Shown: positions 11,044-23,141 of the stretch, one piece after another | How positions within the stretch are numbered: position 1 is the stretch's first letter | Layout of the letters: each line of letters begins with the position of its first letter | Assembly (NCBI GenBank): GCA_029582265.1 | Contig: CM055837.1 | Location: 19,008,967 to 19,072,966 of the forward strand | Length of the DNA: 64,000 bases | Origin: Zoroaster sp. YZ-2022 | Lineage: Eukaryota > Echinodermata > Asteroidea > Forcipulatida > Zoroasteridae | Reading direction: 5' to 3' | Notes under the pieces: generated by a model | What the model was told of the DNA's origin: nothing | Databases searched by the model: none | The model's input: only the letters and a program-made list of their open reading frames with translations | Made by a program: the position numbers and the translations under genes

Positions 11044-12330
11044 TTTCTTTAAAATGACAGCATCTTAGACAAACAGAATGTATAGGGAAGATTAATACCA
11101 TCATCAACTTTACAGTAAAACTTGGAGTAGTACATTTAGAATTCGACAATTGGTTATTTTTAAATTACCATATTTGTATCTTTAATACCTTTAAACATTT
11201 ACAGTAAATAACAATTAATAATAAAAACAAAAATAAAAAACCTTTCTTCAAAATGACAGCATCTTAGACAAACAAAAAGCAGTTGTCAATTTAATTTTCT
11301 CTCAATTTTTCGATGACATGTTTGTGTCTTGGAACCTTGTATCCCACCAAAGCCACCAATGAGATATCAACCCAGGGCACCCTTTGATGTTATTAGCGCA
11401 TATTTAAACGCATCTGCTTGGAGGAAATAGACAGGGAAACATGTATTTATAGTCCGAGAAACTTGAGTGTAATGTCCTGATCGACATTTTGGTGGAATGT
11501 GTTTTGCTCGCTGTACTGACAGCTTAGTAGGTTCTATTTTAAACACAGACACTGGATAGAAATTATATCTGATTTTCATTCTAAGAAGTAGACAAAAATA
11601 GGTCGGGAGGTCTTTTTGTCAAAGCAAAGGGTCACGTAGTTATGCGTTCTTTGATTCGTTTCCGGTAAGAGATTGAAAATTAGATTTCACATTATTCTTT
11701 CAGAAAGGTCAAACTCACAGGTCGGATTTCTATTCATATTAATTCTAAAGTCTCAGTTGCCAATCTCATTAATTTTGTTTGAATTGCTGACGTTTAAAGT
11801 GAAATTATTGCCAATGTATTTACTGGAAAGCGTACTCTTTCTTTAATTCCACGTAAAAATTGAATACGAGCACTTTGATAGACCTACATTTTCACTATTT
11901 TTCTTTTTAAGAAAAGTGCAAATAATGTTCAGTTCGAATTTAGGAAAAAGTATATTTTTCCTTAATTCCAAGTTGGGATGCATGCACAAAATCTAAACGC
12001 ATTTTCAGTATTTTAACGACATTATGTAATAAGCTGAAACTTTCATAGTTTGGTTGAATCTTGATACCAAATAAGTAAGCATAATCGTATAAAAGCCAAC
12101 ATTGCCTTACCTTTAAATGCCATCACGCGGTTAAGCCACTTCGTGACTTTCAGTGACATTTGGTATTTGATCAAGATGCATGACGACGTGAATCCCCTGT
12201 TTGAAGATACCATACAGATAGTCTACGAGTTGTAAACATCTTCCCCGGATGGACATTTACGGGTAATTACGTTGACTTACACATGATGCAGAATATTTAC
12301 TTCTTTCTCGTTGTTAAAGGGGCATTTCCG
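11044..12330. other. AT-rich sequence with RepB-like pieces
   Basis: A ~30-bp word (AAAATGACAGCATCTTAGAC) occurs at ~11052 and ~11251, a 200-bp spaced direct repeat. RepB words recur near 11940-12090 (TAAACGCATTTTCAGTATTT, AAGCTGAAACTTTCA). No gene. Confidence 0.5.
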
Positions 12331-12371
12331 TGCTTTCCCTTATAGAAGCCCGACTGTATTATTGTAGTAGT

Positions 12372-12722
12372 ATTTCCGCTGGACTTGGCGGATTTAAGCC
12401 TTAGGGCCAATTCCAGCTAGTTGTAGCTTTCGTGCAAGAAAGCCTTTGTTATGGAAGACTCATTTCCGCTGGACAACGACTAGGGCGGATTTAAAGCCTA
12501 TGGCCAAGTCCAGTATTTTAATTTCCGTACTTCTCTCATGGATGCCTTGCTACTGAAGACTCATTTCCGCTGGACGACTGGGACTGATTTAAAGCCAAGG
12601 GCCAAGTCCAGAACATTCATTTCCAGGATTCCCCCGTAGAATCAAATTGCTACAGAGGACCCATTTCCGTTGAAAGAAGCGGAATTTAAGCGAAAAGGGC
12701 CGATTCCAGAACATAGATCATA
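12372..12722 (+). repeat. Degenerate ~100-bp hairpin-unit array
   Basis: Four units start ATTTCCGCTGGAC (or ATTTCCGTTG) at 12372, 12462, 12563 and 12663. Each has GGATTTAAAGCC-like and GGGCCAAGTCCAG-like blocks, so CTGGAC near the start can pair with GTCCAG later in units 2 and 3. Units 2 and 3 also share GAAGACTC before the next start. Function unknown. Array 2 of the 81-bp satellite begins about 30 bp later. Confidence 0.75.
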
Positions 12723-12751
12723 TATCAATATAAGTCTGTTGTGGCTCAAAA

Positions 12752-13296
12752 TTGGTAATGTTGGCAAAACTACTTCTATGAGTATGCTTACTCTCTTTGA
12801 ATCAAGATATACATTGAAGGGAAGGCACAACATTGGCAATGTTGGCAAAACTGCTTCTATGAGTATGCTTACTCTCTTTGAATCAAGATATACATTAAAG
12901 GGAAGGTACAATATTGGTCATGTTGGCAAAACTGCTTCTGTGAGTATGCATACTCTCTTTGAATCAAGATATACATTAAAAGGAAGGTACAACATTACGT
13001 TGGCAAAACTGCTTCTGTGAGTATGCTTACTCTCTTTGAATCAAGATATACATTCAAGGGAATGTACAATATTGGTAATGTTGGTAAAACTGCTTCTATG
13101 AGTATGCTTACTCTCTTTGAATCAAGATATACATTGAAGGGAAGGTACAACATTGGTAATGTTGGTAAAACTGCTTCTATGAGTATGCTTACTCTCTTTT
13201 TTAAAAATCAAGATATACATTGAAGGGAAGGTACAACATTGGTAATGTTGGCAAAACTGCTTCTATGAGTATGCATACTCTCTTTGAATCAAGATA
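12752..13296 (+). repeat. 81-bp satellite array 2
   Basis: About seven units in the plus sense (GTTGGCAAAACTGCTTCTAT, GAGTATGCTTACTCTCTTTG, AATCAAGATATACATTGAAG), opposite in orientation to arrays 1 and 3. It is followed by RepB words (GGTGTACTCTTTCCC, GACATGGAAATTAATTTCAC), showing that the array sits inside a RepB copy. Confidence 0.95.
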
Positions 13297-13979
13297 TACA
13301 TTACGTGGAATTGAAGAAGGTGTACTCTTTCCCAAATTTGACATGGAAATTAATTTCACTTTCTAAAACGGCAGCACCTCATATAAAAAGTTTCCAATTA
13401 TATTACAAAAATATTGTTATTATTAAATAACCAGTTCTGTACCTTTAAGGCAAAATTTAATATTATAACTAGTTTTTGACTTAACTCTGGTTATCTGTGA
13501 GCGTATTGATAAAAAAGAATTTTGAATTATTTACTTTTATTTCAAACGACGAGCACTCTTTTAAAATTTCAAAAATCTCAACATAATTTCAGAGCCAAAC
13601 ATCTCAGTTCAAAGATATTTTACACAATACTATGCACCACTTAATATTTCCATGCATAAGCCAACCGTCAAATCGTAATGGAAAAATTGTTAATGTCCGT
13701 TTCAACCTTGACATACAATTTTTACAAATATCCGACATTACAATTGTCGATTGTTTAGCTTCAAACCCTCTATTCTTGGATTACAAAGAAACCGGCCCAT
13801 GTAATCTAGAAAAACCTATTTTGATACCGCCACCGCGACGTTACTCTAGTTTAAATTCGTGGCACAGATGTTTTAGAACCCATCCTTCGTTTTACTGTGT
13901 AATATAATAATCTTCGAGTCGTGGCCTTCATTGAAGACACAAACCATCGTCCACTCCCTGTACAAGAAAACAGCAAACA
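13297..13979 (+). mobile_element. RepB remainder and AT-rich flank
   Basis: The first ~300 bp continues RepB after the array; the rest is unassigned. A 91-codon open stretch (13632-13907) has no family features. Confidence 0.45.
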
Positions 13980-14024
13980 TTAAAGGGACATTATCGTCAT
14001 GATCAAAGCAGACTTTCATGATCA

Positions 14025-14880
14025 GGGCCCAATGTCATAGCGCTGCTTACTAGTAAGCAATTTTTTGTGCTAACTGTAGCAGAAAATTTTGCTTAAGCAT
14101 AAGCGTATTTCACAGGTTATGCTATGGTCCCACAGAGATTTCGACTCTCTAGATCGTGTTTCGTCAAGATTTTAGATTTTTTACAAAACTTTTTCGAGAA
14201 AAGTCGAAATAGTCTAAAGAGTCTTTAAAAAATCTAAACTGTCGATATTTGTCGAGATTTGTCGAAAAAAAAATCATTAATCGAAAATTATTAAACCTGA
14301 CCAATATTTTTCGATAAAGTTTCGATCAAATTTATCGAAATTTTGTCGACATTTTATCGAAACTGTCGAAAATGAAATCGAAATAGTCTTAACAGTCTAA
14401 AAGTTCGAAAACCATTCGAAATAAATCTAAACTCTCTAAATAGTTTAAACAATCGTTACAGTCGAAATAAGTCTAAACAGTCGAATTTTGTCGAAATGCC
14501 AGTCGAAATGATCTAAACAGTCGAAAGTCGTCGAAATAAAATCGAAAATGAATCGAAATTGTCGAGAAAATACACAAATAAAAATTTTCTCACAGAAAAC
14601 AGATATTTTGTCGATATTTATACGAGATTTTGACGAAATTATTAAAAATAACAAAAAAAACAAGAATCGAAATATATTTCGACAGAAATATCGAATTATT
14701 CCTGTGGGACCATAGCATTAGCAAGCAAATTCAGAGCAGCACTGCACGTTCACCATGGATTTATATTGTTGTGTCACTCATTTGCTAGCAATAATGGCCG
14801 GTTAACAGTTAGCAGCGCTGAAAGAAAAATGCACAGTAAGCAAAACATTGGCTGCTTGGCGGATGTGTGAAATTGGGCCC
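14025..14880. mobile_element. Element B, GGGCCCAAT-ended foldback
   Basis: Ends are GGGCCCAATGTCATAGCGCT and the reverse complement of TGTGTGAAATTGGGCCC. The interior has TGCTTACTAGTAAGCAA and many GCTAA/AGCAA words. A related sequence occurs at 39305-39455. It is interrupted by element C. Confidence 0.65.
14120..14717. mobile_element. Element C, PIF/Harbinger-like foldback rich in TCGAAA
   Basis: Terminal inverted repeats TGCTATGGTCCCACAG, flanked by TTA on both sides (14117-14119 and 14718-14720), a 3-bp duplication as in PIF/Harbinger. The interior consists largely of TCGAAA/AGTCTAAA words in both orientations. No protein encoded. Confidence 0.65.
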
Positions 14881-15044
14881 AGGGCATGGAATCGTTGTCC
14901 TAGTTTAAGATGAACACAGTGACTAAAATGTCTGGCTCCTTTATGCAGCATCAATGGTAATGGCATTATCATGTGGGGTATTATTTTCAGTCACTGAGTT
15001 AATGTAAAACTAGCACTCCGATTCCATGCCCTGTTGATCGTGAC

Positions 15045-15416
15045 TAGGGGTGGACGATATCACGATAATATCGTACCGATACGATATTCAACAAATTATC
15101 GGCTAAATCGGTTATGGTTTTGAAAATATCGAAATATCGCCATACTGACGATATTCCAAAAAACCGCCGATATTCCAAAAATATAGCCGATATTAATTTG
15201 ATATCACTCTTTTTAGTTAATTAAAATATCGCCGCAGTAATAAATTGTCTCTAAGGACGCGGCTCGTTTTGGAGCGACTGTCCCTGTAGAATTTGCATGT
15301 AAAAGTAGGTTTTTCGATGTCCAATCTCGTTAACGTACAATACATACATATTGTATATCGCTGATATCATGGCTGTCGATAATCGACTATCAAAAAATTC
15401 AATATCGTCACCCCTA
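15045..15416. mobile_element. hAT-type MITE (TAGGGGTG ends), 8-bp TSD
   Basis: Ends TAGGGGTGGACGATAT and the reverse complement of ATATCGTCACCCCTA, flanked by perfect 8-bp duplications ATCGTGAC (15037-15044 and 15417-15424). The interior is dominated by CGATAT/ATATCG words. Inserted into the RepA copy. hAT assignment rests on the 8-bp duplication and end sequence. Confidence 0.85.
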
Positions 15417-15479
15417 ATCGTGACGATAAGGCCACCATACATTAATAATTATCACAGTATTACATGAAATATATACACT

Positions 15480-15765
15480 TGGTGTTAAGTTAATGATGAT
15501 ATCAAACATCCATTGAAATCTTTTCGTCTGATGAGATACTGTTATTTTAGTAAAATTAGTAAAACAATTTCTCGACTAATGTATATCCTCTGGTGAAAAA
15601 AATTCTACGTTAGAATGAATGTGAAAAATCAGATTTTTCTCGATAACGGCACTATGTAATAAGATCAGACGTTTACTGGATGGTTATGTCTTGATTCAAA
15701 GAAATTAAGTACACTTATAGAAGCAGTTTCGCCAAAATTATGAATCGTGTATAAATCGTGCATAC
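15480..15765 (+). mobile_element. RepB fragment
   Basis: GATGATATCAAACATCCATT, TTCTACGTTAGAATGAATG, TTTTTCTCGATAACG, CTTGATTCAAAGAAATTAAG and ATAGAAGCAGTTTCGCCAAA, in RepB order. Confidence 0.6.
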
Positions 15766-16760
15766 ATTTCATGCAATTGAGAATTGAGAATAAATTTTTT
15801 ATACAGTAAGTGACCTTAAGGAATGCTTATCCTTGACTTAAACTAAATCATTGAGATATATAGAGAGAGAGGGAGAGAGAAAAGACGAGCAAGGCTGTCA
15901 GTGTACACAAATTGTCAATTAACAATGGTCGTTCTTTGTGTTACGTATTTTCAATTTCGTGACTTGGCTTTGAATATACTTGCCAGCAGTATTTTTAATT
16001 CATGGCATGAATTGATGTTTTGGAGGGATACAATTAGTTCAGAGGCTGTTTTCCAGACTTTTGTTCATGCACAGCGACGGTTACTTTGCGCTTTTTGGGG
16101 CAGTATTGGGCGCTCTTCGTGGACATAACTACCCCAGTAAGATGTAGGCCTATACAAAAAATCCCTTGAAAGTTATTGTTTGGTTTTCTGCATTCAGTAC
16201 AGAGACTGCTGTGACAGTTCAGATCACAGTTTAAGTTGACTTATGGAATAGATTACCAACCCATTCGTCACCACTCAATCGCTTAGACATTCCAAACTTG
16301 GGCACTTCCTAAAAGAAATGCAGCTAACCCAAATCCAACAGTTTTAGAGTGAACATGCGTTATAATACATTATTAACGTGACCAAACCGAGGCTGGCTCC
16401 TTTATTGTAATGAGAATAAGTGCGATACATTGCACAAGAGCGTCACGGTTCATGCTTAGCACTATGAATGCGTACAGGCGAGTGTGGAAAAAAATTACAA
16501 CTCGCCAGCCGGAAGCTGAGTTCTCAGCGTCGGTACCCGAGTGGACGTATATCGCATTCGTAACCAGGTGTTTCCCGCATCCAATCAATATCAGAATCTA
16601 CTATCTATGACCACGTTTGGGATCGATCCGAAGGAAAGTCTGGTTGAATCAAGTTCTGTGGCATCGAAGGTGCACGCATCGTCTGTGATTTTGAATAATA
16701 AATCGCGAAGCGAAAGTTTAGTTTGGATAGCCTAAATAAAACTGAAATCCCCAGTCTCGA
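15766..16760. other. Unassigned sequence
   Basis: Contains a GA-rich run (15857-15885). No gene that I can support; the short open frames overlap on both strands without family features. Confidence 0.4.
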
Positions 16761-17012
16761 TAAGGGACAAAAGATAACTTTGGTAACTACCCTATTACAA
16801 CATAAATTAATTATAATTAAAAAAGTTATTTGATGTGAAGTTGTTGATGGTACCAAACATCCTGAGAAATTATTTAGTCTTTCATTCGGCCATTTTTGAG
16901 AAAACGTGAAATCTTTTACAAATTTGAAATAGGATGACGGACATGAACATTATAATGCACACAGACTGTATAGATGCATTTACAGACATTTTACCAATGG
17001 TGTTGAACGTTG
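16761..17012 (+). mobile_element. RepB fragment
   Basis: TTGTTGATGGTACCAAACAT, TGAGAAAACGTGAAATC, GATGCATTTACAGACATTTT and ACCAATGGTGTTGAACG match the other RepB copies. Confidence 0.55.
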
Positions 17013-18240
17013 GGTGCCATTTTGTCTTTGAAATCCGTTGTTGGCCAAAATGTACATTTTGTTTAAAGGTGGCAAATATGACCTTCACTGAATACAATGT
17101 CACTGTTTAAAGCAAGATATAGCAAAGGAAGCCAATCTGTGAGTGTTGTATAAGGCTTCTCATGTTTGTCTGTCCTTGCATGTCTCTTATTTGTCCATTG
17201 TCTGTGTATGTCTGTCAATAGGATGGGATACACATGATTTCGCTTCACCCGAGCCGAAATGTCTGTCTACAATTTTGTTATCAATCTAAATCATTGCGTT
17301 CAATTCAATGTTTCTGTTTATTTATTGGTCTAGCTTGTTTAAGAAAAGACAAATTTCGGTGACACCATGCATGGAGCTATAAAACGGAGTCGTAACCTTC
17401 AGTTCTACTCAGAACTAATTACTACTCAATTGAGAATTTCACATGGTGTTACCGCAGTGAGTATTTACTTATTCTCTTCACCATGCAAAGCTATACAAGT
17501 TTTACCTAACTTGTTTAAATTGTAAAACTACAATTTGATATAAATACAGAATAGCAGAGTAGCATTGAAATAATTGGAAATGAAATGAGAGATTATGCCA
17601 TGTTCATTTTGTAGATATGATGAACATTTTGACTATCGCCAACCAAAAATCTATGTTAAATAAACGAAATTTCTGAAATAATGAGTACTAGGCCCTATAT
17701 GATTTTGTAGTCTTTCTCAATTTATTAAAGCACCGTACTTCAGATATTTATTATATCGATGTTAAAATCACAATTTTTAAAGCAATATTTCAGGATACAT
17801 TTTTAGATGTTTGTTATGAATATTACAATAAAACTAAAATTCAATTATTTTTGCGAGTCCCTGAATATTTCTCGTTCCATCTTGAATAATAATACGTTAC
17901 AAAGTTACCCTATATATGCGTAGTCGGAAAATACAATTTTACACAGGACACAATCTCTGCTCAGTACACATAATTTAATCAAATCTCAATGTGAAACACT
18001 TATAATAGTTCTCTCTACATAACAGTCTTCAATGAATACGGAATAATCAAATTTTAAAGAAATGTTCATGAACTGGACACGACGCCTTTTGAACAAATGT
18101 CACAGAACTGCTGTTTTATAATATCATACGTTTCAAAAGGCGCTGCAGTGGTAATGATATCCTTACATTGGCGAGAGTCATGTAAGTGTTCGTTTAAATG
18201 CCTCGTTAGTCAGAGCCACGTGTCTGGATGGATGGCGACT
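17013..18240. other. AT-rich sequence
   Basis: A short stretch near 17400-17495 (TTCTACTCAGAAC, CATGGTGTTACCGCA) resembles the Penelope-type tail. Otherwise nothing recognised. Confidence 0.4.
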
Positions 18241-18244
18241 CTCG

Positions 18245-18600
18245 ATGACGAAATATATGATAAGACAGATTTTCTGTTCAATTTATTTTCCCCGCTCAAC
18301 AATTTCCTTCTGCATGTCACCTCAATGACAAAATGTGAAAAGAAGTACTTTCTGTTCAGTGTATTTTTCCCGCGCAATTTAATCCCTGTTCAGTGTTTAA
18401 GCTTCAATTTCCATTCACATGGATGTCGACTAAATGACAAAATTTGACAAGAAAGATTTTATGTTAATTTTCCCCGTGCAATTTAATCACTATTCAGTAT
18501 TTCAGCAAAATTTCCTTTCACAAGATGGCGACTCAGTAATGAAATGTGAAAAGAAAAATTTTCTGTTTGGTTTATTTTCCCCAACGCAAACAAACTCTAA
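18245..18600 (+). repeat. Degenerate tandem repeat, period ~85-106 bp
   Basis: Blocks of the form AATGACAAAATGTGAAAAGAA, TTTTCTGTTCAGTTTATTTT and CCCGCGCAATTTAATC recur about four times (near 18247, 18330, 18434, 18538). Strongly diverged; open frames across it are by-products. Confidence 0.6.
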
Positions 18601-19205
18601 TTATTCAATTATTCTTCCCGCTTATTTTCTCGCATTGTTGTAATTGTTTTCATCTCATCCAGAAGCTGCTCTTGGTAACTCTTTTTCAGTGTCTAAATGT
18701 GTTTCCTTCTGTGAATAGTTTGACAGTAAGAATTGTGTGTTGATATAATCATTGTTGTATGTAGCCTATGTTTATGTCTTGTTCTTCACCGAGTCGACGA
18801 CTGATATATTACGTTGTTTATCGATATTTTACCACCTTGCAGCTCTATATGAAAGTTGAGTTTGGGCATCGAGGAACCGGTTTCATATTTTCGGTCGAAT
18901 TCAATTACACTTTTTAGGGAACGTTGCCTGTGGAAGGTTCGTGTGGTAGTTCCTCAGGCTAGTGTACTGACAATAATTATCAGTAGGATCCCAAACCTTG
19001 TCAATATATATTATGTGTAACCTATAGCCTTGGATAACCATACGCACGATTCCCTAAAACGTGTATTTAGGTTTAAACCCTTCTTGGCCAAAGTTTTAGT
19101 GAAGTTTTTTTTTTTTTTTTTTGGTACTGAGATCAGATGACATTTGCCCCGAAGCACTTGAAACATTTGCTTTAGGTAAATTACATAATGCTTAAACACA
19201 CTTAA

Positions 19206-19518
19206 CCCTCCTATGGTTTGACCTTTCAAAACCTTTCAAAATCTGCTTACTGGCAAAATGGCTATCAATAATTATGAACCCTTTAAAACCCTCCAGAATT
19301 TGTTGCTCCTGAACAACCACACCTTTCAATACCCTTTGAAAGGTATTGAAACATTTCAACACCAGTTTGTTCAGAGAGTTGTTACACCTTTCGAAACCTT
19401 TCATAGGTCCCTTTTGCCAGACAGTTTTCTCACCTTTCAAAACCCTTCAGTACAGCAAACTTGAAAGGTTTTGAAAGGTCTGACAATTCTATGGCAAACT
19501 GCACTGTACATAGGAGGG
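19206..19518. mobile_element. Element F, copy 1 (TTAA-flanked foldback)
   Basis: Terminal inverted repeats CCCTCCTATG, flanked by TTAA on both sides (19202-19205 and 19519-19522). The interior carries many copies of CCTTTCAAAACC-like words in both orientations. The TTAA duplication and CCC end suggest a piggyBac-type non-autonomous element (inference). Its right TTAA is also the first base block of a RepB copy. Confidence 0.8.
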
Positions 19519-19830
19519 TTAAAGGGAAGTTACAACTTTGATATAGTAAACTGCCTTTACGGAGTATATGGTTACTCTCTTTGAATCAAGATATACACTA
19601 AAACAACCCGTGAAAGATTCAGCTCATTGTGTCGTTAACGAGAATTTAGTGAAAATGCATGACGATTTTTCGTTTTCATTCTAACGTGAAATTATGGAAA
19701 GAGTACTCTTTCCTCTATTATTCGAAATGGAAATTATTTCACTTTTCTCAAAATGAATTTCACCTCCGATTACATGATTGATACCATCATCAGTTTTGCC
19801 ATTACCAATTCTAAACCTGACCAATTATTT
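19519..19830 (+). mobile_element. RepB copy
   Basis: TTAAAGGGAAGTTACAACTT, then CTCTTTGAATCAAGATATAC, GAAAGATTCAGCTCATTGTG, GTTAACGAGAATTTAG, GGAAAGAGTACTCTTTCC and TTGATACCATCATCAG. It shows a single instance of the 81-bp segment at its start, not amplified. Confidence 0.7.
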
Positions 19831-21572
19831 ACAAGAAACTTTGCGAAAGAATAATAACTGACGAACTGTTACGAACTGTTTATTTGTGAAGTACGGTAAG
19901 TTAAACGACGTGGCACAGTGATATATATTGAAAGTATTATAATAGCCTTAAATAGCAAATACGCATACAATACAAAATATAGATTTCATTTACATAAAAA
20001 CAATGGTTATTGGTGTTAATTTAATTTGAATTCAAGAATACAATAGAATGATAATATTCAAGTGGTTAAAAGGAGCTCTGCAAATAACAAACACAAATCA
20101 AAATGACCACAGTGGTGCGGCCCGCTGTATTTGGGCTTTATCCATACAAAATAATACAAACTTCTGTATCACACCAGTCTAATAGCAATGAACTGTGTTC
20201 ATCATATAAAACATACCAAAAATCCTTGTTATCCTTACTTAATTTACATTGAAAGATCTATTCAAATTAACCGTATATTATTATATATCTCCTGTCAGTA
20301 TATTATTTATATAAGCTTCCAATTCCGACATCGAACGAACACAATGACAGACGTATCAATCAAATATAATGAATATTCAACACAAGACGCCGCAGAATAC
20401 ACGCACTCAATTACATAATTCTCCAAATATGGTAAGACCAACTTGTGAATGAATAAAACAAGTGAACCAAATATGGCTGTAACTTAGGGTACGTTTGGGC
20501 GGGTAACTCTCGATGACACGGTAATGCGGCTGAGTATATTCTTTAGTAAGGAGTAAAGCCAAGACTGTGAGAGTAAAAAAACATGGTGGCGCCCATAAGC
20601 AACATTTTAGATTTTGTAAACAATTTCATGGCAGGTAACAAAATGAAACAAGATAAATCAAACAAGCCAGATAAATAGTTACAAATAATTAAAAAAATCT
20701 TCATTAATCTACTGCTTTGTAAAATGTTTTTTTACTCACAAGAAAAAAGAAAAAATAGTGCTCAAATAACCTCACGTTACTCTACTGAATCGTGCCCTCG
20801 GGGTGCACCCCACGAAATAGTGAGAATTTCATGCTCCAAGCTGTTTATCATAAAGTGTATGTCCTCAAATTTTTCTTAAAAACAAAGATTTGAGGCCCAT
20901 ACATTTGATGGATTGTGTAAAAAATGGCCCAATGTCATAACCTGGGGTCCTTGACTTCCAACTGTGAGTATTTTGGATACACTAGGCCCTGAAAAAGTAG
21001 TCCTAATTTGATTTCAAGCGTAAGGCCTTTTTCCAAAATGGCTGTTTTTTAGTGTGGGCGTTTTCACCACTGTAGAGGGTGGTTTCCATTGGGACGAGAA
21101 TGACTCGATGGAAACCTGGACCTTCCACAATAAATTGAGAAGAAAATAAAAGGTTATATATCGATCAATATTTTTTCTTTTGTTTTTAAAAACTTTTTTT
21201 TAATGATTTTTGAATATTTTATATTTAGCACTGTTTACTATGGGAGTTTATTTAGTGGGGTACACCCTTCGCTGTTCGTGTGATTCAACACGAGTCTGCT
21301 GCGTGCGCAACATTATTCTTAACCTCGAGAGTAGTAAGAGAAACCCGCTGGAACGCACCCCAATATATTGTGTGTTAGGACACAGATCCACTCACTGACC
21401 ATCATAATTATGATATCTCTTGTGCTAACATTAAGGGCATCGGTAAGTCCGAAACATGTTATTTAAACTGTGTGAACTTTGGGCAGCCAAAATGACTTTA
21501 ATCATTTCTGTATAAAGAGGTTTTTTGCTTCCTTGATTTAACGATGCACATAATTTACATGAGAACTAATGC
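19831..21572. other. Unassigned sequence
   Basis: Slight structure only: GGTTTCCAT...ATGGAAACC hairpin near 21080-21116. No supported gene. Confidence 0.4.
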
Positions 21573-21793
21573 TTAAAGGGACAACATCACGATTAACAGG
21601 GCATGGAATCGGAGTGCTAGTTTTGGATTAACTCAGTGACTGAAAATAATACCCCACATGATAAGTTCATATTACCGTTGCTGCTACATAAATGAGCTAG
21701 TAATTTGCAGTCACTGTGTTCATCTGAAAAACGGACACCGATTCCATGCCCTGTTGAAAGTCTGCTGTCATCGTAACGATACTGTCCCTTTAA
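21573..21793 (+). mobile_element. RepA MITE, copy 4
   Basis: Intact-looking copy from TTAAAGGGACAACATCACG to GATACTGTCCCTTTAA, with the palindromic halves around GTTGCTGCTACATAAATGAG. TTAA at both ends. Confidence 0.88.
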
Positions 21794-22540
21794 ATAATTA
21801 TTCAGGGCAATGATATTCGTGTCCCGTTTCAGTCAACGTGTCTTTGTTCACGACAGTTAACGTTTAGGCATATGTTACAATAAGGCATAGGTTGAAATGT
21901 GTTAAAAGAAGCAAAGACGTGTACAAAATGGCATCTGCTTGTTCAAGTTTGGCGCGAGGCATTATTTTGACTTGTGCTTTGTTGAATATAAAAGTTATCA
22001 TAAGTGTTCTCGTGTGCTAAAAAGCTAAGCAAATGCCAGTGGATTACAGTGACATACTGCCATTTGTACAGTGTTTGTATTGATAAAAAAACACATGTAG
22101 ACAAGGGAGTGGTTCAATTTTGTTTCAAAAAAGGTTAGGCATTAGACTTCAGCTGAGAGAACATGTCTGTTGTTAGACCAATGTTTGTCCAACGGAGCCC
22201 CCCCCCCCCCCCCGTCAACAAATTACCGCTCGCCCCACAGGCTCTGAGTGGGTATCGTGTTCAGTTCCGGAATTCCTTGTAGCAACTGCTTTGAACTGTT
22301 TCTTGATGTGTCTTTCTGTGATCTCTCTCGTCTTGGATTTACTACAAACAAACCACAAGAAGTGTAAATTATTATTTTTGATTCATTTTCTAATTATATC
22401 AATTATAAGATGGAGAAATAGTGATTACAACATTTCCAACTGGTCGAATTGTAATGTAAAACTAACCCGGTGTCATGTTTAAAATGTTATCATTCTTCCA
22501 TGAAATAAATTTGTGTGAGGTGTTGTCACTTTAAAGAAAA
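21794..22540. other. Unassigned sequence with a 17-bp C run
   Basis: Homopolymer C at 22198-22214. No gene. Confidence 0.4.
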
Positions 22541-22676
22541 GAGGAATAATTTCCAGGTCGAATTTAGGAAAGTTTTTTCTAATATTTCCACGTTAGAATG
22601 AATACAAAAAATCTGAATGCATTTTCGTTTTTTTTCTTTCTCGATAACGACAAATCGTGATCCGTTAAAACTCTGT

Positions 22677-22902
22677 TTAAAAGAACAATACCGCCATGGT
22701 CAATAGGGCATGGAATCGGTACTTGATTTAGATCGGAGACTGAAAATAATACCACACAGGATAACATCATATTACCGATGCTGTTGCATAAATGAGCCAG
22801 TAGTTTTCAGTTGTGTTCATGTGTTCATCTTAAACTAACATGGACACTGATTCTATGCCCTGTTGAAGGTCTGCTCTGATTGTGACAATATTGTCCCTTT
22901 AA
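22677..22902 (+). mobile_element. RepA MITE, copy 5
   Basis: From TTTAAAAGAACAATACCG, with AGGGCATGGAATCGG, to GACAATATTGTCCCTTTAA. The right TTAA is shared with element F copy 2. Confidence 0.85.
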
Positions 22903-23141
22903 CTCTCCTACTGTTTGACCATTTGAAACCATTCGAAATTTCCACTTACCAAAATGGCCATTGGTTTTGTACACACATGGTGATACCATTTGAAAAGTGT
23001 TGGTAGCAAGCTTTACTACCATTTAAATCCATTCAAATGGTTTTTGAATGGTGGATACGCTACACCTTGGTGTGTTTCACAAAACGAATGGTTTCAAATG
23101 GTGCATCAACTTGTCTGAAAAAGGCACCAGAAGTAGGATGG
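22903..23141. mobile_element. Element F, copy 2 (TTAA-flanked foldback)
   Basis: Ends CTCTCCTACTG and the reverse complement of AGTAGGATGG, with TTAA at 22899-22902 and 23142-23145. Same architecture as copy 1, but the iterated interior word is CCATTTGAAACC instead of CCTTTCAAAACC. Confidence 0.78.

Larger units (their letters stand above)
13980..15428 (-). mobile_element. RepA MITE, copy 3, carrying three nested elements
   Basis: Minus-sense RepA: right-end block TTAAAGGGACATTATCGTCA with CAAAGCAGACTTTCA, interrupted at 14025, resuming AGGGCATGGAATCGTTGTCC at 14881, running to CTGTTGATCGTGAC, and interrupted again at 15045 by a hAT-type MITE. Element B (14025-14880) contains element C (14120-14717). 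Confidence 0.8.
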
